This document shows, in pieces, positions 33,122-48,100 of a DNA stretch of 64,000 nt. Origin of the DNA: Dendrophyllia cribrosa. Lineage: Eukaryota > Cnidaria > Anthozoa > Scleractinia > Dendrophylliidae. Each line of letters opens with the position of its first letter. Within the stretch, counting starts at the first letter, position 1. The position numbers and the translations under genes were made by a program. Under the pieces are notes generated by a model. It had not been told where the DNA came from, made no database searches, and saw only the letters and a program-made list of their open reading frames with translations. Location of the stretch: assembly GCA_024195265.1 (NCBI GenBank), contig JAJLRJ010000002.1, positions 19,046,307 to 19,110,306 on the forward strand, in the 5' to 3' direction.

Positions 33122-36100
33122 TATCTTTTTTACGAAACAATCAAAATAACCATAACTTACGTGCCGCAGCTGCTGTTGGTGTTGGTGTCGGCGTTGGTGT
33201 TGGCGTGGACAAAGTTGGAACTGGACAACATAACAAAATAACACCCTTGTTAGCTTCTATCTTAGGTAACATTTTAAACCTTTAAGGGGCTATGTCGTGG
33301 AGATTTTGACGTTTTTGGGTCAAAAAACTGAAATAATAATAGATTATTAGCTTGTAAGTTTAGGTGGCCATAAAAACTGAGGCATTAGATCAAACTGAAA
33401 ATAGTGCAGAACTTTGGTGAAGAATTGTTTGGAATGGTAGCATTCGATGAAGGTGTGACCTAACATTTCTGGCTGACCACAGTAAATTCCATAGTAATGC
33501 AGTTCTTTTTTGGAAACAAGTATTCTATGTACGAGATTTTTAGCAAACTTCTCTAAGGCTCGTTTTCTTTCCATATAAACTAAAAATAAAAAAAATAAAC
33601 ATCAAACCGGCACCGAACAAAACGCCGAGAGTATGCCCTGTTCATAGATAGTTTAGAACTGTGAAAACAAGGGATCAACACAACGGAGTATATGATAACT
33701 TTACCTAATGTACATATGCCTCTCCTTATAATGTTCGCTCTGTCGTCCAAGTCCTCGAAAGAGTCCACTGTAAACACGTTATTAGGCTTAGAAGCAATTT
33801 CGTTAAGTTCTGAAGTATCGACGTCTTCTCCTATACCCAAGATGTACACGGCCGATCCTTTTCTCTGGAGACGAGAAGACGCTATATCAAGAGGGGTGTA
33901 CACTCCTTGGTCTGCTGTTTGCTTTCCCGTCGTGATCACCAACACAGGCTACAGAGAAAGAAAACAATTAACGATCGATATGTAGTATTACAATTTTGTG
34001 ATCCACTAATTGTACACAGTTTTTATCCCATCACGGCGTAATCGTCTGAATTGTGAGCTGTATAACTATTCTTCGTGCAACATATATATTCAATTTTATT
34101 TTATATTTAATTTTACCCTCGAAATATCTCTCATTCCGCCAGCAGACGTCAGTACTTCTTTATCTGCCAGGTCCAATGCTTTATCAATTCGTCTAAAACC
34201 ACTCTGACACTGTAGGCGATCAAGTCGTTTGTTGACTTCAGCACCATTAAGAAGACTTCCAGTTAATGTGTTGAACTTTAAAACTACGCTGGCATCCGTG
34301 CCGTACGGGATTAAAGCAATACGACCTCCTGATGGTGACACATTAAAATAGGTGACCAAATTTTGGACAAAGTACCGCAAGCGATTCCAGTTGCTGTCGC
34401 TATCACATAAAGATGAGTCGATAACGAAAGTAGTATCCATGGGGATAGGGCATATTGGTTCTGTGAAAAGAAAAGTAAAGATCAAAGGGTCCAATTAGAC
34501 CTTAAACTTTTTTACAAGACCGCCAATAACAATAATACAGTAACTAATTCTCACAAGAGGCTCCAAGCAGCCTATACTCATGCGCATGCGTAAGAAAGTT
34601 TTATGATATATTTTAAACAAGATAAGAAGATATCCGACATGGAGAAGAGTTACTCCTTTCATTCAGTCATCGTTCCTGCAAACCACGTTGTTTACTATTG
34701 AATGTTTTGTAAATGAAGGCTGCACCACAATGAAGCCAGTGATTCGTCTGTCTTATATATACCTGACGTAGACATTAGTAAAGTAAGTAGGAGACGCTGT
34801 CGTGACACTTCTGTGACGCTGTTTTGCCGGAAGTGAGAGGACCAGGAAGTTACTAAACCGGAAGTGTAAAGGGCAAAGCTATGAACCGTGCATGCATGCA
34901 AAATCGTGACATAAAAAATAAAAATAATAATAACAAGAAAAACGGAGCCCATCTTTTAACCTCATGCCGCTTCGCGCATGGGTAAAAATACCATCCGCTC
35001 GTTTCGTAACAGATTTGAGCTCGCACTCTTCCTAGTGGTGAGAGTGGCATTGCAAAGCATCACAATGAAAACGCGCATTGACCCATAAAACATATCATTT
35101 TGTAATCATGACAGAACGCTTCAAAAAATGGGCATCACTTGCCTGGGGTCGTTGGTGCTACTGTCAACGTTGGTGTTGGTGGTACTAGGAAACATAAAGA
35201 AAATTACAATACAGAAAATGACAGATATCTGAATATCTATTCTATTTAATGAACTGCTATGAATTCTGACAGAAAAACTACTATTTAAAACTACAATAGA
35301 AGCAGCTATTTAAACAATTATGCAGTCAAAAGAAATCAACAAAGTGTTACATAGAAGTATGACTCAAGCAAAATATCGCATTTGGCATGTAATTCGGGTG
35401 ACATCAAATTCCTAATTTAGACAAAATGAATTTTAAATTTCATCAGGGCATTTTTTAAAAGGACCCCGCTTGAGTTACCCGAACTTATTCTAGTGTTATA
35501 ATCTAATCAACAAATGAAAAACAATTATAAATTCATCACCTTGCAATAAACAAATATGATAAAATACAATACCTAGGATACATATGCCTTTCTTTGCTTC
35601 TTTAGCTTTGTTGTCTAAGTCTTCGAATGACGCCACTGTTAACACATTTTTAGGCCCAGAAGCTATTTGCTGAAGTTCGGAAGTGTCAACGTCCTTCCCT
35701 ATACCCAAGACGAACACAGCGGCTCCTTTACTCTGGAGGCGAGAAGACGCTATATCAAGAGGCGTGTATACTCCTTGATCTGCTGTTTGCTTTCCAGTCG
35801 TGATTACCAAAACAGGCTAATACGAAACAAAGCAATAACGTTAAAATATGAACCAATAATTGACATAAGTTAACGGTACTGCGCGGCTTCCTGTCACCAC
35901 TTTCTGGTGATTATACATTTGTTTTATTTCTAGTAACCGATCAAAGTTGGGAGACGGTTAGACGAACAATTCCGCTTCAACTGCTGTTATATTTTCATCG
36001 GCTGAATGAAATTTAAAATTAAATGTTGTCTAAAACTTTGTTAAAGTGAAATCAGTAATGCAAGCCGCACTGTAATTATTGCAATAATTATTCCAGTTCT

Positions 36101-39100
36101 ACAACATTGTTCAGCAACTTATTTTTACCCTTGAGACATCTCTCATGCCAGATGAAGGAGTCAACACTTCCTTGTCTGCCAGCTCCAGTGCTTCATCAAT
36201 CCGTCTAAATCCGCCCTCACACTCTAGCTCTCCAACTCGTCTATTAACTTCTTTGCCATTAAGAAGGCTTCCGCTTAATGAATTGAACTTGAGAGCCACG
36301 TTGGCATCCGTGCCGTACGTGATTACAGCAATACGACCTCCTGATGGTGACACGTCAAAGTAGCTGACTAAAGTTTGGACAAAGTTCAGCAAGCGCTGCC
36401 AGTTGTTGTCGCTATCACATAAAGATGAATCGACGATGAAAGTGGTATCCATAGGAATTGGGCAGACTTCTGTTGAAAAGAAAGCAGAATTCAAAAGGTC
36501 AACTTTTCTGCATCATATTTCTATGATTAAAGAGACCACATATTGAAAAGTAAATAGAAGCGCAGTCTTTAAAGGCCCCTTCAACTTCCCTAGTTCAAAA
36601 ACACAGTCATGACGGTGCCGCCATAACATGTTTTAACATCCATGCGCACCCAGTTTACCATAACAGATTATGTCTTCAATCCAAACATAACAACAGTCCA
36701 ATAACTATGGACTTGACTTACCTGGTGTCGTTGGTGCTGGTGTTGGTGTTGTTGTTGGCACTGAAAAACAAAATGAAACACATCAAAACGATTATCCCTT
36801 GAATCTTTGAGCATGTAAGCGTTCGCCTTTTAGTCTGAACCTCTGTGTTATTACGAGAAATGGCTTGAACAAACAAATATATACAACAAGAATAGTGTAA
36901 AAAAACTACGAAAAATCATTATAAAACAATTTAAACGGATGAAAACAGGAACCCGCTTAATAAAAGATAAATATAAATTCGATTCGTGAGTCTAGTGCCC
37001 TTATCCAGCCATAACACCCAGTAAAATAAATGTCCCAGCTCACTCAAAACGGCAATACAAGAGAAAAGACCAACCTACAAGGAAATGAAAAGTTTTCCGT
37101 TTAAACGTTCATTTTCAGTTAAAAGACAATTCAAACTTTGGATCATGGTTAATTAAATGGACGATAGAATGCCAACGAAAACAATACCTAGTACACATAT
37201 GCCTTTCTTTGCTTCATTAGCTTTGTCGTACAAGTCCTTGAAAGAGTCCACTGTAAATACATTATTAGGCCCAGAAGCAATTTGGTTGAGTTCTGAAGTG
37301 TCAATGTCTTTTCCTATACCCAAAACGAACACCGCCGCTCCTTTCTCCTGGAGGCGAGAAGAGGCTTCATCAAGAGGCGTGTATCTTCCTTGATCTTTTG
37401 TTTGCTTTCCAGCCGTGATAACTAAAACAGGCTACAAAACAAGAACGGAACAAAAGCAAATAAAAGGTCAATTAATTGAATCAATCACTAGGATAGCCTA
37501 GGAATAAAAAGTCCGTCCTCGTTTAGAGTTGACCTACCCTTGAAATATCTCTCACTCCGCCAGCAGGAGTCAATACTTCCTTGTCCGCCTGGTCCAATGC
37601 TTTATCAATTCGTCTGAATCCGCCCTGACACTTAAGTAGACCAATTCGTCTATTGACCTCTTCGCCATTGAGAAGGCTTCCAGTTAATGTGTTGAACTTA
37701 AGAGCCACGTTGGCGTCAGTGCTGTATGGGATGAGGGCAATACGACCTCCAGATGGTGATACATTGAAGAAGGAAACTAATGTTTGGACAAAGTACAGCA
37801 ATCGATTCCAGTCACTGTCGCTCTCGCATACAGATGAGTCAATAATGAAGGTGGTGTCCATTGGTATTGGGCATACTGTTTCTGTTCAAAAGATAGAATA
37901 GTTGAAAAATAATTCTGATGATTTTTAAACATACTTGATGGAAATTGCAGCATTTTCATCACAACTTTACGCTCAGCCTGAATATCACACAAAAGAGGAA
38001 GGAAAGGAAAAGAATAGAGCCGAGGAGAAAAAAAATGAGAATACGCATGATATGGCGCCCTCTCTCAGTCATATCAACATAGCAGCTCCGTCCTAAAATA
38101 TCCAGGCATTTATATAAACTTTTTCATGACACTGACATTATTTCGAAGTATTAATATTACAAAAAGAAAACATATTCAATATTCTGGAAACAAAAATCGG
38201 GTGCGATATCTGTTCAACGGGGAACCGTGTTGGTATCTAGCATGGTTTAGAGTCCTCTTGCAATGAAGAATTAAAGTTATTGCCATAACATGCATGGTAA
38301 TGCATAACGGGTTGCAATCTCTTACCCGGAGTAGGTGATAGTGTTGGTTTGATTGGACAAGATTGTTCAACAATTGGCTTCACAACATTAATGAGGTCCT
38401 CAAATCCAGCAGACGTAAACACGTTCTCATCAGAACTAGCAATTTGCCGCAGCTGTTCAGACTTAACGCCACCACCAACACCTAAAGAGTACACTACAAC
38501 CCCCTTGTCTTTGAGGCTTTGGGATGCTTCATCCAGTGGGGTAAATCCTCCAGTCTCTGTTTGCGCACCATCGGTGATTACAATAGCGACCTGTTGTTTG
38601 TACAAACCAAGAGAAACAAATACGTCACGTGTCCTGGACAACTGATCTACAGCTGTGCTGCAAATTCCGAGCATACAAACCAATGGACGCAAACACAATA
38701 CCCAATTATTTAAACCACAAAACGCTAAAAATCTTGGACAAAACGATATCATAAATGATAATGATGCGTTAAAGCACTAAACAAGCAGAATATTGGCTAA
38801 TAATCCCACTCCATCAGCCGAATTATCTAAGGGTTTAAAAGACACACTGTAGAAACATGTCCAATTGACTTAACTCATTGACAAAACGAAAATCCTCCGG
38901 GTTTTGAAAGAAGATTTCTGCGTCCATACCTTTGCTACAGCGGACCTCATTCCAGCACTTGCAGTAAAAACCCGTTCATCAGCCAATTTCAGAGCCTTGT
39001 CGATGTACGTATAGCCTCTCTGAAATCGTATTTTATCAATAAGTTTTCCATATTCCTCTGCAGAAATTTGGGCTCCAGATAGTTCATTGAAAGTGAACTC

Positions 39101-42100
39101 AAGCACCGCATTTGTACTGTAGGCAACCACAGCCACATGAGTACCATCTGGTCCAACATTGAACACATTAATCACATCTTTTAGGAAGTTTAACATCAGA
39201 GGCCATCTTCTACGACCAATACTTCCTGATGAATCCACAATAAATGCCACATCTACAGTAGCCTTACATGCTGCAATCCAACAACAAGATCGTTAACCAG
39301 ATTTTTATTTTTTTCGATGGAAAATTTCCTCTGAGGTAAGATGATAAGGCTAAAATGACTTGGTCAAAACAAAAAATATGCAGGAAAAAAAGAGCCGCGT
39401 ACAATCTCTGTTAATTGGTGAAACTTGCTGCAAACCAACAACAAGATCGATAGCCAGATATATTTCACTTTACTGCATGGGATATCTTTTGACGGAAGAT
39501 GACATTACGCAACACAACCAAATACTACAAGCATTTACGCAACTATTCCATTGGTTGTTCTGGCATAAATCGTTGAATAGGCCCTATCATTGCAAACCTA
39601 AGGCGAAAGCATTATGGATGTATGCAACGGTATCAAACGCCACATTTAAAATCACATTTGTAATAACATTTTAATTAGCAGCAAAAGTTTTGAGAGTTAA
39701 CCGTCAGGAAAAATGACATGCGCATTTATCTGTATAGTAGTATCCAATATACCGAACATATAAATTTACAATTACATTTTACAACACAGCAATCGAAATT
39801 AACAACACTTACGTGCTGGTGTTTGAAATGGCGTTGGCGTTGGCGTAGACAAAGTTGGAACTGGACAAAACAAAATAAGAACCTGGTTTAGCATAGAAAA
39901 GTATCGACTCTTTTCTAAAGCAACATACCTAAAATACCCTTTTTTTCTTTTTTTATAATCATTGAAACCGCAGTTCTAAGCTTGCAAGGTTTATTTTCCT
40001 GAACACTGAGCCATTAAGTCATACCGGGAACTCCGAATAGTATGCGAGTATGCCCCTTTAATGAACTTTAGAACAATGAAATCACGCCATGAACGCGAAT
40101 GAATAAGGCATGACTTTACCTAATGTACACATGCCTCCCCTTATCGTATTCGCTCTGTTGTCCAAGTCCTCGAAAGAATCCACTGTAAACACGTTTTCAG
40201 GCCTAGAAGCAATTTCGTTAAGTTCTGACATATCCACGTCCTCTCCTATACCCAAGACGAACACTGCGGCTCCTTTAGCCTGGAGGCGAGAAGACGCTAT
40301 ATCAAGAGGCGTGTACACTCCTTGGTCTGCTGTTTGCTTTCCCGTCGTGATCACAAACACGGGCTGTAGAGAAAGAAAAAAATTAACTATTGATAGAATC
40401 AATGTGGCATTAAACTTTGTGATCCAAATATTGTATACAGTTTCAATGCCGGCATTACGTAATGTTTTACCCTAGAAATATCTCTCATTCCTCCAGCAGA
40501 AGTCAACACTTCCGTATCTACCAAGGCCAATGCTTTATCGATTCGTCTCGAACCACCCTGGCACTGTAGGCGATCAAGTCGTCTATTGACTTCAGCACCA
40601 TTAAGAAGGTTTCCAGTTAACGTGTTGAACTTTAGAACTACGCTGGCATCCGTGCCAAACGGGACTAAAGCAATACGACCTCCAGATGATGACACGTTAA
40701 AATACGTGACCAGAGTTTGGACAAAGTACCGCAATCGATTCCAGTTGCTGTCGCTATCACATAGAGATGAGTCGATAACGAAAGTAGTATCCATAGGGAT
40801 CGGGCATATTGGTTCTGTAAAAACAAAAGTAAAGATCAAAGGGTCCAATTAGACCTTAAACTTTTGCAAAATGGCCGTCACAAACACTACACAGCAACTG
40901 CTTTTAAAAAATCCTTTTCTGCTCATTCCTAAACAGGTTTGGTCTCGCACCCATTCTTTTGTAATAACACCACTATCAGAAACCAAAATAGATCATTTTG
41001 TAATCAAGACATGGACAGCACTTACGTGGCGTCGTTGGTGCTACTGTTAGCGTTGGTGTTGGTGGCACTAGAAAACATATTAAGCAAAATTACAATGTAG
41101 ACAATGTGACAGAATGTATATTGCAATTAACTACAATCAATACTGACCGTACAACAGCTGCTCAAAACTACACTACACAGTGACAAAGAAACAGCCGTTC
41201 AAGCTTCGCTGCGGTCAATAGAAACCAGCAAACTGTTATAAAGAGAAGTCTGATGGCATTGATATTTGGTATGCAATTCGGATAATACCAAATTCCCATT
41301 TCTATTTTAGACAGTTAGGATTCTCCGGAAGAGCATAAACTTCATCAGGACATATTTCATTAAAACGCGATGTGTCATAATGTAATCAATATTTTATACA
41401 ATAATACAACAATAAATAGATGACCTTGCAATACGGGATAAAATACTATTGTATATAATACCTAAGATACATATGCCTTTCTTTGCTTCATTAGCTTTGT
41501 TGTCCAAGTCCTCGAACGAGTCAACTGTAAACACGTTATTAGGCCCAGAAGCTATTTGCTTAAGTTCGGAAGCGTCAACGTCTCTTCCTATACCCAAGAC
41601 GAACACTGCGGCTCCTTTCCTCTGGAGACTGGAGGAGGCTATATCAAGAGGCGTGTACACTCCTTGGTCTGCTGTTTGCTTTCCAGTCGTGATTACTAAA
41701 ACAGGCTAGAACGAAACAAATGCCATACATTAGTGCTGCGAGGCTTATTGTAACCACTTTCTTGTTGTTTTGCATACTGTTTTTGTTTTTGTTTTTTCTA
41801 GCAACCGATCACGTTTGGGAGGCAGTTCAGCAAAGATCGAATTATTTCGCCTGCCATTCTACAACATTGTTCAGCAACTAATTTTTACCCTTGAGACATC
41901 TCTCATGCCAGATGAAGGAGTCAACACTTCCTTGTCTGCCAGCTCCAGTGCTTCATCAATCCGTCTAAATCCGCCCTCACACTCTAGCTCTCCAACTCGT
42001 CTATTAACTTCTTTGCCATTAAGAAGGCTTCCGCTTAATGAATTGAACTTGAGAGCCACGTTGGCATCCGTGCCGTACGTGATTACAGCAATACGACCTC

Positions 42101-45100
42101 CTGATGGTGACACGTCAAAGTAGCTGACTAAAGTTTGGACAAAGTTCAGCAAGCGCTGCCAGTTGTTGTCGCTATCACATAAAGATGAATCGACGATGAA
42201 AGTGGTATCCATAGGAATTGGGCATACTTCTGTTGAAAAGAAAGCAGAAGTCAAAAGGTCAACGTAACTTTTCTGCATCATATTACTGTTTTAGGATTAA
42301 AGAGACCACATATTGAAAAGTAAATAGAAGCGCAGTCTTTAATGGCCCCTTCAACTTCCCAACTTCAAAAACACGGTCATGACGGTGTCGCCATAACATG
42401 ATTTAACTTCCATGCGCACCCAGTTTACCATAACAGATTATATCTTCAATCCAAACATAACAACAGTCCAATAACCATGGACTTGACTTACCTGGTGTCG
42501 TTGGTGCTGGTGTTGGTGTTGTTGTTGGCACTGAAAAACAAAATTAAACACATTAAAACGATTATCCCTTAAACTTTGAGCATGTAAGCGTTCGCCTTTC
42601 AGTCTGAACCTCTGTGTTATTACGAGAAATGGCTTGAACAAACAAATATATACAACAAGAATAGTGTAAAGAAACTACCAAAAATCATTATAAAACAATT
42701 TAAACGGATGAAAACAGGAACCCGCTTAATAAAAGATAAATATAAATTCGATTCGTGAGTCTAGTGCCCTTATCCAGCCATAACACCCAGTAAAATAAAT
42801 GTCCCAGCTCACTCAAAACGGCAATACAAGAGAAAAGACCAACCTACAAGGAAATGAAAAGTTTTCCGTTTAAACGTTCATTTTCAGTTAAAAGACAATT
42901 CAAACTTTGGATCATGGTTAATTAAATGGACGATAGAATGCCAACGAAAACAATACCTAGTACACATATGCCTTTCTTTGCTTCATTAGCTTTGTCGTAC
43001 AAGTCCTTGAAAGAGTCCACTGTAAATACATTATTAGGCCCAGAAGCAATTTGGTTGAGTTCTGAAGTGTCAACGTCTTTTCCTATACCCAAAACGAACA
43101 CCGCCGCTCCTTTCTCCTGGAGGCGAGAAGAGGCTTCATCAAGAGGCGTGTATCTTCCTTGATCTTTTGTTTGCTTTCCAGCCGTGATAACTAAAACAGG
43201 CTACAAAACAAGAACGGAACAAAAGCAAATAAAAGGTCAATTAATTGAATCAATCACTAGGATAGCCTAGGAATAAAAAGTCCGTCCTCGTTTAGAGTTG
43301 ACCTACCCTTGAAATATCTCTCACTCCGCCAGCAGGAGTCAATACTTCCTTGTCCGCCTGGTCCAATGCTTTATCAATTCGTCTGAATCCGCCCTGACAC
43401 TTAAGTAGACCAATTCGTCTATTGACCTCTTCGCCATTGAGAAGGCTTCCAGTTAATGTGTTGAACTTAAGAGCCACGTTGGCGTCAGTGCTGTATGGGA
43501 TGAGGGCAATACGACCTCCAGATGGTGATACATTGAAGAAGGAAACTAATGTTTGGACAAAGTACAGCAATCGATTCCAGTCACTGTCGCTCTCGCATAC
43601 AGATGAGTCAATAATGAAGGTGGTGTCCATTGGTATTGGGCATACTGTTTCTGTTCAAAAGATAGAATAGTTGAAAAATAATTCTGATGATTTTTAAACA
43701 TACTTGATGGAAATTGCAGCATTTTCATCACAACTTTACGCTCAGCCTGAATATCACACAAAAGAGGAAGGAAAGGAAAAGAATAGAGCCGAGGAGAAAA
43801 AAAATGAGAATACGCATGATATGGCGCCCTCTCTCAGTCATATCAACATAGCAGCTCCGTCCTAAAATATCCAGGCATTTATATAAACTTTTTCATGACA
43901 CTGACATTATTTCGAAGTATTAATATTACAAAAAGAAAACATATTCAATATTCTGGAAACAAAAATCGGGTGCGATATCTGTTCAACGGGGAACCGTGTT
44001 GGTATCTAGCATGGTTTAGAGTCCTCTTGCAATGAAGAATTAAAGTTATTGCCATAACATGCATGGTAATGCATAACGGGTTGCAATCTCTTACCCGGAG
44101 TAGGTGATAGTGTTGGTTTGATTGGACAAGATTGTTCAACAATTGGCTTCACAACATTAATGAGGTCCTCAAATCCAGCAGACGTAAACACGTTCTCATC
44201 AGAACTAGCAATTTGCCGCAGCTGTTCAGACTTAACGCCACCACCAACACCTAAAGAGTACACTACAACCCCCTTGTCTTTGAGGCTTTGGGATGCTTCA
44301 TCCAGTGGGGTAAATCCTCCAGTCTCTGTTTGCGCACCATCGGTGATTACAATAGCGACCTGTTGTTTGTACAAACCAAGAGAAACAAATACGTCACGTG
44401 TCCTGGACAACTGATCTACAGCTGTGCTGCAAATTCCGAGCATACAAACCAATGGACGCAAACACAATACCCAATTATTTAAACCACAAAACGCTAAAAA
44501 TCTTGGACAAAACGATATCATAAATGATAATGATGCGTTAAAGCACTAAACAAGCAGAATATTGGCTAATAATCCCACTCCATCAGCCGAATTATCTAAG
44601 GGTTTAAAAGACACACTGTAGAAACATGTCCAATTGACTTAACTCATTGACAAAACGAAAATCCTCCGGGTTTTGAAAGAAGATTTCTGCGTCCATACCT
44701 TTGCTACAGCGGACCTCATTCCAGCACTTGCAGTAAAAACCCGTTCATCAGCCAATTTCAGAGCCTTGTCGATGTACGTATAGCCTCTCTGAAATCGTAT
44801 TTTATCAATAAGTTTTCCATATTCCTCTGCAGAAATTTGGGCTCCAGATAGTTCATTGAAAGTGAACTCAAGCACCGCATTTGTACTGTAGGCAACCACA
44901 GCCACATGAGTACCATCTGGTCCAACATTGAACACATTAATCACATCTTTTAGGAAGTTTAACATCAGAGGCCATCTTCTACGACCAATACTTCCTGATG
45001 AATCCACAATAAATGCCACATCTACAGTAGCCTTACATGCTGCAATCCAACAACAAGATCGTTAACCAGATTTTTATTTTTTTCGATGGAAAATTTCCTC

Positions 45101-48100
45101 TGAGGTAAGATGATAAGGCTAAAATGACTTGGTCAAAACAAAAAATATGCAGGAAAAAAAGAGCCGCGTACAATCTCTGTTAATTGGTGAAACTTGCTGC
45201 AAACCAACAACAAGATCGATAGCCAGGTATATTTCACTTTACTGCATGGGATATCTTTTGACGGAAGATGACATTACGCAACACAACCAAATACTACAAG
45301 CATTTACGCAACTATTCCATTGGTTGTTCTGGCATAAATCGTTGAATAGGCCCTATCATTGCAAACCTAAGGCGAAAGCATTATGGATGTATGCAACGGT
45401 ATCAAACGCCACATTTAAAATCACATTTGTAATAACATTTTAATTAGCAGCAAAAGTTTTGAGAGTTAACCGTCAGGAAAAATGACATGCGCATTTATCT
45501 GTATAGTAGTATCCAATACACCGAACATATAAATTTACAATTACATTTTACAACACAGCAATCGAAATTAACAACACTTACGTGCTGGTGTTTGAAATGG
45601 CGTTGGCGTTGGCGTAGACAAAGTTGGAACTGGACAAAACAAAATAAGAACCTGGTTTAGCATAGAAAAGTATCGACTCTTTTCTAAAGCAACATACCTA
45701 AAATACCCTTTTTTTCTTTTTTTATAATCATTGAAACCGCAGTTCTAAGCTTGCAAGGTTTATTTTCCTGAACACTGAGCCATTAAGTCATACCGGGAAC
45801 TCCGAATAGTATGCGAGTATGCCCCTTTAATGAACTTTAGAACAATGACATCACGCCATGAACGCGAATGAATAAGGCATGACTTTACCTAATGTACATA
45901 TGCCTCCCCTTATCGTATTCGCTCTGTTGTCCAAGTCCTCGAAAGAATCCACTGTAAACACGTTTTCAGGCCTAGAAGCAATTTCGTTAAGTTCTGACAT
46001 ATCCACGTCCTCTCCTATACCCAAGACGAACACTGCGGCTCCTTTAGCCTGGAGGCGAGAAGACGCTATATCAAGAGGCGTGTACACTCCTTGGTCTGCT
46101 GTTTGCTTTCCCGTCGTGATCACAAACACGGGCTGTAGAGAAAGAAAAAATTAACTATTGATAGAATCAATGTGGCATTAAACTTTGTGATCCAAATATT
46201 GTATACAGTTTCAATGCCGGCATTACGTAATGTTTTACCCTAGAAATATCTCTCATTCCTCCAGCAGAAGTCAACACTTCCGTATCTACCAAGGCCAATG
46301 CTTTATCGATTCGTCTCGAACCACCCTGGCACTGTAGGCGATCAAGTCGTCTATTGACTTCAGCACCATTAAGAAGGTTTCCAGTTAACGTGTTGAACTT
46401 TAGAACTACGCTGGCATCCGTGCCAAACGGGACTAAAGCAATACGACCTCCAGATGATGACACGTTAAAATACGTGACCAGAGTTTGGACAAAGTACCGC
46501 AATCGATTCCAGTTGCTGTCGCTATCACATAGAGATGAGTCGATAACGAAAGTAGTATCCATAGGGATCGGGCATATTGGTTCTGTAAAAACAAAAGTAA
46601 AGATCAAAGGGTCCAATTAGACCTTAAACTTTTGCAAAATGGCCGTCACAAACACTACACAGCAACTGCTTTTAAAAAATCCTTTTCTGCTCATTCCTAA
46701 ACAGGTTTGGTCTCGCACCCATTCTTTTGTAATAACACCACTATCAGAAACCAAAATAGATCATTTTGTAATCAAGACATGGACAGCACTTACGTGGCGT
46801 CGTTGGTGCTACTGTTAGCGTTGGTGTTGGTGGCACTAGAAAACATATTAAGCAAAATTACAATGTAGACAATGTGACAGAATGTATATTGCAATTAACT
46901 ACAATCAATACTGACCGTACAACAGCTGCTCAAAACTACACTACACAGTGACAAAGAAACAGCCGTTCAAGCTTCGCTGCGGTCAATAGAAACCAGCAAA
47001 CTGTTATAAAGAGAAGTCTGATGGCATTGATATTTGGTATGCAATTCGGATAATACCAAATTCCCATTTCTATTTTAGACAGTTAGGATTCTCCAGAAGA
47101 GCATAAACTTCATCAGGACATATTTCATTAAAACGCGATGTGTCATAATGTAATCAATATTTTATACAATAATACAACAATAAATAGATAATCTTGCAAT
47201 ACGGGATAAAATACTATTGTATATAATACCTAAGATACATATGCCTTTCTTTGCTTCATTAGCTTTGTTGTCCAAGTCCTCGAACGAGTCAACTGTAAAC
47301 ACGTTATTAGGTCCAGAAGCTATTTGCTTAAGTTCGGAAGCGTCAACGTCTCTTCCTATACCCAAGACGAACACTGCGGCTCCTTTCCTCTGGAGACTGG
47401 AGGAGGCTATATCAAGAGGCGTGTACACTCCTTGGTCTGCTGTTTGCTTTCCAGTCGTGATTACTAAAACAGGCTAGAACGAAACAAATGCCATACATTA
47501 GTGCTGCGAGGCTTATTGTAACCACTTTCTTGTTGTTTTGCATACTGTTTTTGTTTTTGTTTTTTCTAGCAACCGATCACGTTTGGGAGGCAGTTCAGCA
47601 AAGATCGAATTATTTCGCCTGCCATTCTACAACATTGTTCAGCAACTAATTTTTACCCTTGAGACATCTCTCATGCCAGATGAAGGAGTCAACACTTCCT
47701 TGTCTGCCAGCTCCAGTGCTTCATCAATCCGTCTAAATCCGCCCTCACACTCTAGCTCTCCAACTCGTCTATTAACTTCTTTGCCATTAAGAAGGCTTCC
47801 GCTTAATGAATTGAACTTGAGAGCCACGTTGGCATCCGTGCCGTACGTGATTACAGCAATACGACCTCCTGATGGTGACACGTCAAAGTAGCTGACTAAA
47901 GTTTGGATAAAGTTCAGCAAGCGCTGCCAGTTGTTGTCGCTATCACATAAAGATGAATCGACGATGAAAGTGGTATCCATAGGAATTGGGCATACTTCTG
48001 TTGAAAAGAAAGCAGAAGTCAAAAGGTCAACGTAACTTTTCTGCATCATATTACTGTTTTAGGATTAAAGAGACCACATATTGAAAAGTAAATAGAAGCG

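Larger units (their letters stand above)
36097..41856 (-). repeat. Tandem unit 1 of the vWA array
   Basis: About 5760 bp from the anchor 'ttctacaacattgttcagca' to its next occurrence. The unit holds the exons of domains 5 (first half), 6, 7, 8 and 9 (second half) and three linker exons. The stretch 36.1-36.9 kb has more differences from later units than the rest does (for example 'gacggtgccgcc' at about 36613 and an 8-bp indel near 36510), while 37-41.8 kb is almost identical. Confidence 0.85.
41857..47624 (-). repeat. Tandem unit 2 of the vWA array
   Basis: 5768 bp. Carries variant X: 'gacggtgtcgcc' (about 42380), 'actaccaaaaatc' (about 42674), 'cgttcattttcag' (about 42875), then 'caatacaccg' (about 45515), 'gacatcacg' (about 45846), 'gtacatatgcc' (about 45895) and 'ctccagaag' (about 47093). 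Nearly all differences between units are in introns. Confidence 0.9.
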
